Below, one piece after another: positions 15,370 through 22,904 of a stretch of DNA of 39,228 bases. Made by a program: the position numbers and the translations under genes. Every line of letters starts with the position of its first letter. Position 1 is the stretch's first letter. Source of the DNA: Candidatus Cloacimonetes bacterium HGW-Cloacimonetes-3 (GTDB taxonomy: Bacteria > Cloacimonadota > Cloacimonadia > Cloacimonadales > Cloacimonadaceae); contig PHBO01000019.1 in the NCBI GenBank assembly GCA_002840645.1, positions 1 through 39,228 on the forward strand. The letters run 5' to 3'. The notes under the pieces were generated by a model. That model was not told the origin of the DNA, did not search any database, and saw only the letters and a program-made list of their open reading frames with translations.

Positions 15370-16574
15370 GATCCCTGCTTCAATAATCTTTGAGTCTCCA
15401 AGGCTATCATCAGTTCTTCATTAGTGGGTATTTTCAGCACTATCACGCGGGAATCCGGAGTGCTTAATACTTGTATATCATCTGTAAATAGGGCGTTCTC
15501 ATCAAGGTTCAGTTTTATCCCTATGGCATCCATGTCACGGCAAACCTGTTCACGCAGGATGGGCATTCGTTCGCCCACGCCACCGGTAAAGATCAGCACG
15601 TCCAAGCCATTTAAGGCAGCAAAATAGCTGCCAATATATTTCTTAATGCGGTAACAATAAACATCGTGTGCCTGGATGGCTTGCGGATTGTGACGAATAA
15701 GTATTTCGTCCTCTATCTCGCGCATATCGTTGGATATGTGCGACAAGCCCAGCATCCCGCTCTTCTTGTTCAGGATGTTGTTCACTTCGTCCACACTCAT
15801 CCCCAGTTGTTGTTGCAGATGGATGGGGATGGCGGGATCCAGGTCTCCGCAGCGGGTGCCCATCATCAAACCTTCCAGAGGTGTTAAACCCATGGAGGTA
15901 TCGATGGACTTGCCGTCCTTAATCGCAGTCATGGAAGCACCATTGCCCAGATGGCAGGAGATGATTTTCAGGGTGGTGATATCCCTTCCCAGAAACTCAG
16001 CAGCTTTCAGGCTAACATACTTGTGGCTGGTGCCGTGGAAGCCATAGCGGCGGATTTTGTGCGTATTATAGAAGTCCAGGGGCAGGGGATAGAGATAGGC
16101 ATGTGGAGGCATGGTCTGATGAAAGGCATTATCAAAAACACCGCACTGAGGGCAATCCGGCATACTTGCTTTTACCGCTTCCACGCCCTTAAGGTTGGCG
16201 GGATTGTGCAGCGGTGCCAACGAGATACATTCTGTCATCACATCCACCACATGGTCGGTTACCATCACGGCATCGGAATAATGTTCTCCGGCATGCACCA
16301 GACGGTGACCAACAGCATCTATATCTGATAAACTGCCAAGCACACCTTTATCGGGATCCACTAATGCATCAAGGATTAACTGCAATCCCTGCTCGTGATT
16401 ATCAATCACCATTTCGCGTTTTTTCTTGGTGAAATTGGGGCTTTTGTAGGTGAATAATGCAATGTCCTCACCGATTTTCTCGGCTATACCATCCGCCATT
16501 ACGTCCTTACTTTCCATATTGATAAGTTGGTACTTAATGGACGAGCTTCCACAATTCAAAACTAATATCTTCAT
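15366..16574 (-). CDS. ackA: Acetate kinase
   Basis: This 402-residue enzyme interconverts acetate plus ATP and acetyl phosphate plus ADP, the ATP-yielding last step of acetogenic fermentation. All family motifs are present: LNCGSSSIKYQL at the N-terminus, VGHRLVHAGE, FGTSHKYV-like GFHGTSHKYVS, SCHLGNGASMTAI, MGTRCGDLDP, and FTGGVGE. Length is standard. The ATG has a GGGGAG site just upstream and a TTGACA-type promoter at 16609-16635. It heads a four-gene operon; its TGA overlaps the ATG of the hybrid kinase. Phosphotransacetylase (pta), its usual partner, is not in this window. Acetyl phosphate can phosphorylate receiver domains, which makes the linkage to a hybrid kinase noteworthy. Confidence 0.97.
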   Translation of the reverse strand: MKILVLNCGSSSIKYQLINMESKDVMADGIAEKIGEDIALFTYKSPNFTKKKREMVIDNHEQGLQLILDALVDPDKGVLGSLSDIDAVGHRLVHAGEHYSDAVMVTDHVVDVMTECISLAPLHNPANLKGVEAVKASMPDCPQCGVFDNAFHQTMPPHAYLYPLPLDFYNTHKIRRYGFHGTSHKYVSLKAAEFLGRDITTLKIISCHLGNGASMTAIKDGKSIDTSMGLTPLEGLMMGTRCGDLDPAIPIHLQQQLGMSVDEVNNILNKKSGMLGLSHISNDMREIEDEILIRHNPQAIQAHDVYCYRIKKYIGSYFAALNGLDVLIFTGGVGERMPILREQVCRDMDAIGIKLNLDENALFTDDIQVLSTPDSRVIVLKIPTNEELMIALETQRLLKQGS

Positions 16575-16608
16575 GTACTCCCCTGATGTTGTTTATCTTT
16601 CAGGGCAG

Positions 16609-16635
16609 ATAATCTAAACTGCTGATAACTGTCAA
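16609..16635 (-). promoter_or_regulatory. Probable promoter of the ackA operon
   Basis: Reading the minus strand, a perfect TTGACA (16635-16630) is followed after 15 bases by GATTAT (16614-16609), four of six matches to the -10 consensus. This would give a leader of roughly 25-30 bases before the ATG at 16574. The short spacer lowers confidence. Confidence 0.5.
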
Positions 16636-16807
16636 ATAGTTTTTACAGCGGATGATGGCGCAAGTTTCGGCAATATAAGTTCAAGTAAGGGTGTTTCCTA
16701 AACCACTCACCAAACTTACATCGCGAATCCACTGTATTGTAAGCACTACCTGCAAGTTGTGTCCAGAGCAGCGAGATTGTTTCTGCCACAAGTTCTTTCG
16801 TATTCTC

Positions 16808-16891
16808 CCGGCAGAAATTACAGTAGCAATACGCATGAGATACGCATCGCATCCGTAATTCATGCGTAATGCATAAGTAATTCAAGCAAGG
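16808..16891. repeat. Dispersed long palindrome, copy 1 (diverged)
   Basis: This 84-base element is related to the one at 25658-25742. The shared core includes CGTAATTCATGCGTAATGC and GCATAAGTAATTC followed by AGCAAGG. Here the left arm (CCGGCAGAAATTACAG side) has decayed, so the hairpin is imperfect, and the element lies in opposite orientation relative to copy 2. It ends 11 bases from the stop codon of the minus-strand gene at 16903. Confidence 0.85.
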
Positions 16892-16902
16892 AAGAAGCTG
16901 GC

Positions 16903-17454
16903 TTAGAAAGAGAAATCTATTTCGAACTCATTATCGGGATGGAAGTTCTGAAACTCCCAGTGATAGGCATTATCATCGTATTTTTGTGGGGAAAAGGGAA
17001 GCCTGTTTATAGTGATGCCCTCTGCCACTTCAAGGCGATAGTTAGCATAAACGAGGGCATTGCCCCAGGTATTGGCGGTTGTTATTATGTACTTGGCAGT
17101 GTTGCCTTTAAGCTCCTGACGGTAGGCGATGCGAACCGTGCAGAAATGCCTTGCGGGCATGGTGAGCATAAATCCGAAGCCACCGGTGCGGACGCTGGAA
17201 AGCATGCAGCTGGCAAGGCTGTCCTCCACCACTTCCAGAGCGAGGATTTCCGGGTGCAGGGAAAGGCTGTCTTCCGGAATGGGGAAATATATGGGGCTGC
17301 TAACCAAGGAATCTGCATAATTGGCAAAATAAAACAAGCCGTCCATCTCCCAGCTGCCTTTGTTAAGGGTAAACTGTAGCTCCTCTGCCTCGAAACTGAG
17401 CGCAAAAACACCCGTGCAGAAAACTGCTAAAAGCAAGAGGAAAAGTGGCTTCAC
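16903..17454 (-). CDS. Small secreted protein of unknown function
   Basis: I do not recognise this 183-residue protein. It starts with a clear signal peptide (MKPLFLLLLAVFCTGVFA, cleavage near residue 18). The mature part is rich in aromatic and acidic residues and alternates hydrophobic positions, suggesting a beta-sandwich. No C-terminal sorting domain, lipobox cysteine or catalytic motif is seen. Its ATG overlaps the stop of the upstream sorting-domain protein by 4 bases, so the two are probably made together and may form a secreted pair. The final residues EIDFSF end in alternating aromatics, as in many outer-membrane or periplasmic proteins, but at this length a full barrel is unlikely. 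Downstream lies palindrome copy 1. Confidence 0.7.
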   Translation of the reverse strand: MKPLFLLLLAVFCTGVFALSFEAEELQFTLNKGSWEMDGLFYFANYADSLVSSPIYFPIPEDSLSLHPEILALEVVEDSLASCMLSSVRTGGFGFMLTMPARHFCTVRIAYRQELKGNTAKYIITTANTWGNALVYANYRLEVAEGITINRLPFSPQKYDDNAYHWEFQNFHPDNEFEIDFSF

Positions 17455-18446
17455 TTAAGCACGATAAGCTTGCTGTTGCCCAACAATCTTCCCTTACTGC
17501 TAAGACGCAGGAAGTAAACTCCGCTTGCAAGCCTGGGGAGCTGCAACTGCATGTTTGTGGCGGTGTAAACCCGGCTTTCTATCAGCCTGCCTTTTATGTC
17601 GTAAAGCTCTATATGGGAATCTGCATCAAGCTTTGCATCGTAACTTAAGTTTACAACACCGCTATTATGGGAGCGTAAAACATTGGGGTATATGCTGAAA
17701 TTGCCTTGGGGAATCTGGGAAAACTGGTCATTAATTGCAGAGCTTGGTACAACAAAATCTATATTATAGGTTTGATCCGGCTCTGCAAAGAAAACCGTAT
17801 CAGCCACAACATCCCAACTGGTAAGACTTCTTACGCTAAGCATTGCTTTGCAACAATAAAAACTGAAGCTTGCGTTACCATTGCTATCTGTGTAACTCAG
17901 GGGCGGCCACATGCTCATCATCATGATTGGGTAGTTGCTGGCAGGGTTGCCATTTTGATCGCTGCAATGAACATTTATCGTGATGCGTGCAAGGGTGTCA
18001 AAAGCACTCCCACTTTCGGTGCTGTAATCTTTCGCAAACAGATAATACGAGCTTTCCCAACCGCTTACCAATAGCTGTGTGGCACATTGTGTCCCCACTA
18101 AAGAGCTAAACCCGTTTGCAATGGATTCCCCCCAACTTACACTATCTGTCACATACCCAACTATAGTAGCCTGCAGATAGCCTTGTTCGCGAGAAAGATG
18201 TGCTTGGGGAAGGTCAATTATCACCGGATTGTCGGCAGTAAAATCTACTGCGTATGTATAGCTGTCATACCCGTCATAGATAATTACATCTGCGGTGCCA
18301 TTGTAGAACATATGTGGGCTGAATTCCAGTTTGGGTTGGTTCTGCTCTGTAAACCAAATCCTGCCGATTAACTTCATTTCGATGGGGTTAGCAAAGATTG
18401 CACCAATGGTGCCGATAAGCAGTATCACTGCAAGTAAACGTTTCAT
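17451..18446 (-). CDS. Secreted protein with type IX-like C-terminal sorting domain
   Basis: This 331-residue protein has a signal peptide (KRLLAVILLIGTIGAIFA) and a mature region I cannot assign to a family. A short stretch (NVHCSDQNGNPASNYPI, then YTDSNGNASFSF) resembles a carboxypeptidase-like or Ig-like fold. The last 80 or so residues form a Por-type sorting domain: FSIYPN, IELYDIKGRLIESR, LPRLASGVYFLRLSS and a terminal KLIVLK. This suggests export by a type IX-like system and surface attachment or release. I chose the ATG at 18446, which has a GGGAGGAAT site, over an upstream ATG without one. The gene overlaps the next one by 4 bases. It may have its own promoter at 18474-18503. Confidence 0.85.
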   Translation of the reverse strand: MKRLLAVILLIGTIGAIFANPIEMKLIGRIWFTEQNQPKLEFSPHMFYNGTADVIIYDGYDSYTYAVDFTADNPVIIDLPQAHLSREQGYLQATIVGYVTDSVSWGESIANGFSSLVGTQCATQLLVSGWESSYYLFAKDYSTESGSAFDTLARITINVHCSDQNGNPASNYPIMMMSMWPPLSYTDSNGNASFSFYCCKAMLSVRSLTSWDVVADTVFFAEPDQTYNIDFVVPSSAINDQFSQIPQGNFSIYPNVLRSHNSGVVNLSYDAKLDADSHIELYDIKGRLIESRVYTATNMQLQLPRLASGVYFLRLSSKGRLLGNSKLIVLK

Positions 18447-18473
18447 TATTCCTCCCTTATTTAAGCTACAAGG

Positions 18474-18503
18474 ATTATGTAAGCACTTGACATATAGAAG
18501 CAA
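18474..18503 (-). promoter_or_regulatory. Possible promoter of the secreted-protein pair
   Basis: On the minus strand TTGCTT (18503-18498) lies 18 bases from CATAAT (18479-18474), which matches five of six -10 positions. It sits 27 bases before the chosen ATG. If real, the secreted pair is expressed separately from the Dlt-like cassette upstream. Confidence 0.35.
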
Positions 18504-18569
18504 CTTTTATTCCATAAGTATGCAATATTTGGCTGCTAAGAAGGTTGTCCGCCTGGTGCGGTGTAAGCG

Positions 18570-19541
18570 TCAGCGAGCGTCTTGTAGCTCGCTTTGCAGG
18601 TGCTTGGCAATTATGCTGCTATACACCGTGGCACCGGAGTGATTAAGGTGGCTGAAATCATAATACAGGTTTAGATCCCGCATCTCCGGGTAAGTATTTG
18701 GCATGATGCTATACAGGGGGATATGGTGCTGCTCCAACTGTAAAACAAGCTCTTCCGACAACAAGGGTGTGGAAGCCAGAAGCTCATTTAAGGGAGCTTT
18801 GGGGCAATGGAAGGCCACCAGCCTGATATTGTTCACCCGGCATAGCTCGATAAACGCAAAGAAATACTTGCGGATAAGCATATCCTTAGCCGCCATTTCG
18901 GGGCTGCGTTTGGAAGCGGATTGCTGTTCCTCATAAAACTGACCCATGGGATTGCGAAGAGTGGAAGGATTTACAACCTCATTTAAGGCATGATAACCCT
19001 TATCTCCCGCCACCCCGGGCTGGGGTTTGAATATATAGGTTCCCACTATGCTTAGCACTTTGTGGTTATAAGGATAAATCCTGCTCAGCAGCCAAAGCTT
19101 GTTTAATGGCTGGATGTCGTACAAAAGCTGCCTGATGCGGCGGTTGTGATGATAGGGAGTTATCATGCCTGTTTTGGAGGCATCGTGGCGATAATAATAA
19201 TCCGCATTGGTGATATCCCAGATAATCAGCTTGGGCTTGCTGTGTTGCAAGATGAGCTGTAGAGCAGCATAATTATGAAAGATGTTGGTACCAGCCTCGC
19301 CGGTGTTAAAGACGCTCAGCCCCAGTTCCTGCTCGAATACGGCGGGGACATAGCCTCTCTGCGCTCCTGATGCACCCATCACATAAGCATCGTACTGCTT
19401 TTCCGCAATATGATTTAACACATAGCCCGGAGCTCCGCTATTGTTGGCAAAGAACATCTGCTGCAAGGCAGTTCCGATCACGTAATCACACACAAAGATA
19501 GTGGCAAATAACAGCAGTGATTTAAGTAAAAAACGTTTCAT
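18570..19541 (-). CDS. SGNH-fold membrane-anchored protein (DltD/AlgJ-like) of the MBOAT cassette
   Basis: This 323-residue protein has an N-terminal hydrophobic anchor (about residues 5-22) and an extracytoplasmic SGNH-hydrolase-like domain. The nucleophile serine is probably Ser58 in YVMGASGAQRG, and the Asp-x-x-His pair is Asp295/His298 in YYDFSHLNHSGA near the C-terminus. Such proteins (DltD, AlgJ, PatB-like) work beside MBOAT transferases to pass acyl or D-alanyl groups to a polymer outside the membrane. It starts 4 bases after the MBOAT stop and is the last gene of the cassette. A short GCGAGC/GCTCGC hairpin overlaps its 3' end (18574-18593). Functional class is well supported by context; the transferred group is not known. 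Confidence 0.8.
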   Translation of the reverse strand: MKRFLLKSLLLFATIFVCDYVIGTALQQMFFANNSGAPGYVLNHIAEKQYDAYVMGASGAQRGYVPAVFEQELGLSVFNTGEAGTNIFHNYAALQLILQHSKPKLIIWDITNADYYYRHDASKTGMITPYHHNRRIRQLLYDIQPLNKLWLLSRIYPYNHKVLSIVGTYIFKPQPGVAGDKGYHALNEVVNPSTLRNPMGQFYEEQQSASKRSPEMAAKDMLIRKYFFAFIELCRVNNIRLVAFHCPKAPLNELLASTPLLSEELVLQLEQHHIPLYSIMPNTYPEMRDLNLYYDFSHLNHSGATVYSSIIAKHLQSELQDAR

Positions 19542-19545
19542 AATC

Positions 19546-20937
19546 CTAAAACTGGAAGTAGATGAAGTTCTCGCTGCTAATCGATCCTATCAAGAGGATA
19601 GACAAGATACTAAGGATGTAAAAAGCCCAGCGGATAACGGGCTTCTGCATTTCCAAATAAGTGGAAAATAGCATTTCTCCCTTGCGGATATCAACAGCTA
19701 ATACCACTGCCATGCCCAATAAGGCGAATATCAGTAGTTGTTTGGAACCCAGGTAAATAGCAGAGCAATCCAGTGAGAAGCGGGAAAACATGGTTACTGC
19801 CTCCCAGAGCGAAGCAGCCCTCAGGAAGATGGCCGAAACCGTGATAAAAACAAATACCAGGATATTAGCGATGGCATTGCCAAGCCATACCGGTAAAAAA
19901 GACCATACCTTGTCTCTATATCTGCTGCTGATGGTTTCCCAGCTTATCGCCACGCCCTGCATCAGACCGAAGATCACCAGTGTCCAGTTTGCCCCGTGCC
20001 AAACCCCGAATATTAAGAACGTAACCAGCGTTGCCAGGATTGTACCCGTCATTCCCATCCTTCTGGTTTGGTACTGTAATGGGACAAATACATAATCCCG
20101 CACCCAGGAAGAGAGGGATATATGCCACCTGCGCCAGAAATCCGTTACGCTACGGGCAAAGAGGGGAATGCGGAAGTTCTCCATCAGGTTAAAACCCAAG
20201 ACTTTGGCAGAGCCGATGGCAATGTCGCTGTAGCCGGAAAAGTCCATGTATATCTGGATAGTGTAGGCGAAGGCTGCTATGGCAAGGGTAACTCCCTGAT
20301 GCATTTGCGGGTTTTGGAAGACGGCATCGGTATAGGGGGATAGGTTGCCGGCGATCACCACCTTTTTGAATATACCCCACAGTATTCTGCGCAACCCGGC
20401 AACCACATTGTCATATTCAAAACGCTTTACTTGTTGTATCTGGGGCAGAAAGCTCTTGCCGCGGGCGATTGGTCCGGCTAATAACTGCGGGAAAAAAGAC
20501 ATGAACAGGGCATAATCCGGAAAGCTGGCGATTTCCTTCTTGTTGCTCCAATACAAATCTATCATATAGCCCATCGCCTGAAAGCTGAAGAATGATAAGC
20601 CGATGGGGATAACCATGCGTTGCAGCAAAGTGCCGTCAAAGCTGTGCCCCAAACCCAGGATGGCAGGAATGTACTTAAAGAACCCTAATAAAGAAATGTT
20701 GAAGACAAGCGATAGATACATCCATACTTTAGCTCTCCGGTTAGACCACAGCAGGCATATGCCGTAATTCACACTAATAGACAGGATCAGGATAAGCAGA
20801 TACATTCCCTGGTTCAGGCTGTAAAACACCCCGCATGCAAGCAGCAGGATGTATATCCTCCACTTATGGGGAGCGATGTAGTTCAGCAGTGCTACAGCTG
20901 CCAAAAAGACCAGATATACTACTGAAACAAGCGACAT
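19546..20937 (-). CDS. MBOAT family O-acyltransferase (DltB/AlgI-like)
   Basis: This is a polytopic membrane protein of 463 residues with about 11 hydrophobic segments. Diagnostic MBOAT motifs: QAMGYMIDLYW, FFPQLLAGPIARG, MDFSGYSDIAIGSAKVLGF, FWRRWHISLSSWVRDYVFVPL, and FGVWHGANWTLVIFGLMQG with the catalytic histidine. DltB and AlgI share this layout and pass an acyl group from a cytoplasmic donor to an acceptor on the outside. Here a dedicated carrier protein is encoded just upstream (14-base gap) and a DltD-like SGNH protein 4 bases downstream, so the donor is probably that carrier's thioester. The acceptor polymer is unknown; teichoic acids are not expected in a diderm. Confidence 0.93.
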   Translation of the reverse strand: MSLVSVVYLVFLAAVALLNYIAPHKWRIYILLLACGVFYSLNQGMYLLILILSISVNYGICLLWSNRRAKVWMYLSLVFNISLLGFFKYIPAILGLGHSFDGTLLQRMVIPIGLSFFSFQAMGYMIDLYWSNKKEIASFPDYALFMSFFPQLLAGPIARGKSFLPQIQQVKRFEYDNVVAGLRRILWGIFKKVVIAGNLSPYTDAVFQNPQMHQGVTLAIAAFAYTIQIYMDFSGYSDIAIGSAKVLGFNLMENFRIPLFARSVTDFWRRWHISLSSWVRDYVFVPLQYQTRRMGMTGTILATLVTFLIFGVWHGANWTLVIFGLMQGVAISWETISSRYRDKVWSFLPVWLGNAIANILVFVFITVSAIFLRAASLWEAVTMFSRFSLDCSAIYLGSKQLLIFALLGMAVVLAVDIRKGEMLFSTYLEMQKPVIRWAFYILSILSILLIGSISSENFIYFQF

Positions 20938-20951
20938 ACTGGCCTAAAACC

Positions 20952-21191
20952 CTACAGCTTTTCCTGCAAGATATCAAACATGCTGCCAATATCGGTAAGA
21001 TTCACCATCTCTATTAAGGTAAAGGTAATCCCGAAGTGCTTCTCAATCGCTGTCATAATCACCATGTGGGACAATGAATCCCAGCCCTTGACATCCTTGG
21101 CGGTTGTCCGCTCAGTAAGGGTGAAATTGCTGTGTTTTAGCACCTTAATCAGTACTTGCGTGGTCTCCTGCAGTAGTTGCGCTCTATTCAT
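20952..21191 (-). CDS. Acyl/aminoacyl carrier protein (DltC-like)
   Basis: This is a 79-residue four-helix carrier protein. The phosphopantetheine attachment serine is Ser39 in GWDSLSHMVIM, a good match to the DSL motif. DltC-type and other dedicated carriers have this size. I chose the ATG at 21191, with a GGGAGG site just upstream, over the ATG at 21203, which lacks one. Its start overlaps the end of the ligase gene by 8 bases, so ligase and carrier are likely translated together. It would receive an aminoacyl or acyl group from the ligase and hand it to the MBOAT protein. No phosphopantetheinyl transferase is encoded nearby. Confidence 0.9.
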   Translation of the reverse strand: MNRAQLLQETTQVLIKVLKHSNFTLTERTTAKDVKGWDSLSHMVIMTAIEKHFGITFTLIEMVNLTDIGSMFDILQEKL

Positions 21192-22680
21192 TCTGCCTCC
21201 CATTATCTTTGCCTATCTCGTTATACAGCTTTCTCATATCCGTTTTGTCGCTTTCCGTTGCAGGAAACTGCTTCAGGTTAATTATATCATTCGGTACCAT
21301 GCATGCGGGCAAGTGCGATTCCAGATATTGGGTTATCGTGTCCTTCTCACCGGCATAATCCTCCACGAACAGATGCAGTCTCTGCACCCCATCCTTGTCT
21401 TGCACCATTGCGATTGCTTGTCCGCCTGTTATCTGGCGGGCATGGTATTCTATCTCGGTAAGCTCGATGCGGTTGCCCTGAATCTTCACTTGGCGGTCTT
21501 TCCTGCCACAATACATGTAGTTGCCAAACTTGTTCTTATATACTATGTCTCCTGTGGCGTAGAAACGTTCAGGGGTGCCATTCCAGTCGTAATAAACGAA
21601 CTCGTTGTGGTTTCTTTCCTCGTCATTCACATAGCCATCGGTCAATTGCTCCCCACCGATAAACAGCTCTCCTTTTACATCGCAAGCGGTAATAACATTG
21701 CCCTCTGCGATTATCAAATGCTTCACACCGGGCATTGGCTTGCCGATGGGAATAAGATCATTGTGCAGTTCATTATCTACATTGGCATCCAGCCGGTAAG
21801 CCATTACACACACAGTTGCTTCAGTAGGACCATAAAGGTTCCAGATAGCAGCGTTAGGTATGGAGGGCATTATTGTATCCAGCCTGGATTTTGCCGTCGC
21901 CTCCGCCCCAACGATGAAAGTAGTTATCGAAGGCAGATGAAGCAAAGCCAACAAGGGCTTCAGCAAAGAGATAATCGAAGGCACCACAAACACATAAGTG
22001 AGGGGATAAGTTACCATGATGCGTGCGATGTCCATGTACTTAATCTTGGCTGGATCGATTGTATAAACTGTCGCACCTGCGCATAAGGGCATAAACAGCA
22101 TCAGAACCGAACCGTCAAAGGTAAGATCAAACATTTGCAGAACTTTGTCGGTTTCAGAAATAGGTATAGGGATGTCCCTGATAGCAACCAGCATGGCATT
22201 AAGGTTCTGCTTGGTAATTCGCACCCCTTTCGGCTTTCCGGTACTGCCGGATGTAAACAGGATATAAGCCGTAGATTGCGGATCAGGCTCAGTGAAGCTA
22301 AGCGGCTCTTGAACCCGGGGGATGGTGTCTAAAGCAGTAAATTCCAGAAAAGACGGGACAGTATGGGTATCATCAGCGATGCTGCTTACGATGTGCTTCA
22401 GTCCTGCTTCTTGGGCAATAACGTTATTGCGCTCCGGCGGATTGTTAAGGTTCAGGATCACGTAGCCACAATTGCTTAAAACGACAGCAGTCATGAACGC
22501 ATAAGTGTAGATATCATTATGCATCGATATGCCGATCAGCTTAATCTCGGTATGTTGCAGCAGGTAGTGATAATACTGCCTAGTTAACACCCCCAGCTCT
22601 GCGTAACTATACGCCTTGTCGTTTATTACAAAAGCTGTATTCTTCGAGCCTTGGAGATGTCTGGGAATCTGGTTTAACAT
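21184..22680 (-). CDS. AMP-forming amino acid (D-alanine?) carrier-protein ligase, DltA-like
   Basis: This 498-residue adenylating enzyme belongs to the ANL superfamily. The ATP-binding loop YILFTSGSTGKPKGV, the A4-type segment MFDLTFDGSV with the Asp expected to bind an alpha-amino group, NLYGPTEATV, and YATGDIVYKN with GRKDRQVKIQGNRIEL are all present, as is the C-terminal lysine region near TDMRKLYN. Overall it resembles DltA and stand-alone NRPS adenylation domains. It should charge the neighbouring carrier protein with an amino acid. I chose the ATG at 22680: an AGAGGA site lies 6 bases upstream and homology begins there. An earlier ATG at 22728 has no usable site. It heads the ligase-carrier-MBOAT-SGNH cassette. 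Confidence 0.87.
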   Translation of the reverse strand: MLNQIPRHLQGSKNTAFVINDKAYSYAELGVLTRQYYHYLLQHTEIKLIGISMHNDIYTYAFMTAVVLSNCGYVILNLNNPPERNNVIAQEAGLKHIVSSIADDTHTVPSFLEFTALDTIPRVQEPLSFTEPDPQSTAYILFTSGSTGKPKGVRITKQNLNAMLVAIRDIPIPISETDKVLQMFDLTFDGSVLMLFMPLCAGATVYTIDPAKIKYMDIARIMVTYPLTYVFVVPSIISLLKPLLALLHLPSITTFIVGAEATAKSRLDTIMPSIPNAAIWNLYGPTEATVCVMAYRLDANVDNELHNDLIPIGKPMPGVKHLIIAEGNVITACDVKGELFIGGEQLTDGYVNDEERNHNEFVYYDWNGTPERFYATGDIVYKNKFGNYMYCGRKDRQVKIQGNRIELTEIEYHARQITGGQAIAMVQDKDGVQRLHLFVEDYAGEKDTITQYLESHLPACMVPNDIINLKQFPATESDKTDMRKLYNEIGKDNGRQNE

Positions 22681-22904
22681 TTTATCCTCTGTTAACATTC
22701 GGTAATCAGGCAGAGCTTTTGGCTTCATCCCTTTTGAAAGCCTAACTAATGGAGGGCGGATAAATCCGTCAATAGATATTTGCTGTCAAAGCTAAACTCT
22801 GTAGGGAACGGTTCAACAAGATTGTCAATAATCTGTTACAGATTCTCTTGCGCATTACAAGAAACTGATTACTATTAGTATGAGCCAATAAAAAAGGAGG
22901 AACA
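22681..22904. promoter_or_regulatory. Divergent promoter region between the Dlt-like cassette and the DUF3078-like gene
   Basis: This 224-base gap lies between divergent genes. On the minus strand two TTGAC-type boxes occur 17 bases apart (TTGACA at 22789-22784 and TTGACG at 22772-22767), without clear -10 partners. A perfect palindrome CGGATAAATCCG at 22757-22768 overlaps the second and could be an operator for the cassette. On the plus strand TTGCGC (22848-22853) and TACTAT (22870-22875) with a 16-base spacer may drive the gene at 22905, which has an AAGGAGG site upstream. Confidence 0.45.

Larger units (their letters stand above)
16575..16902. other. Intergenic region with ackA promoter and a long palindromic element
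   Basis: This 328-base gap contains the probable ackA promoter (16609-16635) and one copy of the dispersed palindrome (16808-16891). A minus-strand open frame of 80 codons spans 16643-16885 but runs through the palindrome and has no ribosome-binding site. I recognise no protein in it and treat it as non-coding. The segment 16640-16805 holds nothing else I can name. Confidence 0.6.

Noticed and set aside
16643-16885. Minus-strand frame of 80 codons between ackA and the secreted protein gene
   Set aside because: It runs through the palindromic element, lacks a ribosome-binding site and is not recognised. A decayed gene remains possible but is not supported.
20980-22086. Long plus-strand open frame (368 codons) opposite the DltA-like gene
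   Set aside because: It is a shadow of the adenylating ligase and carrier-protein genes. The composition is improbable for a protein and no family is visible.
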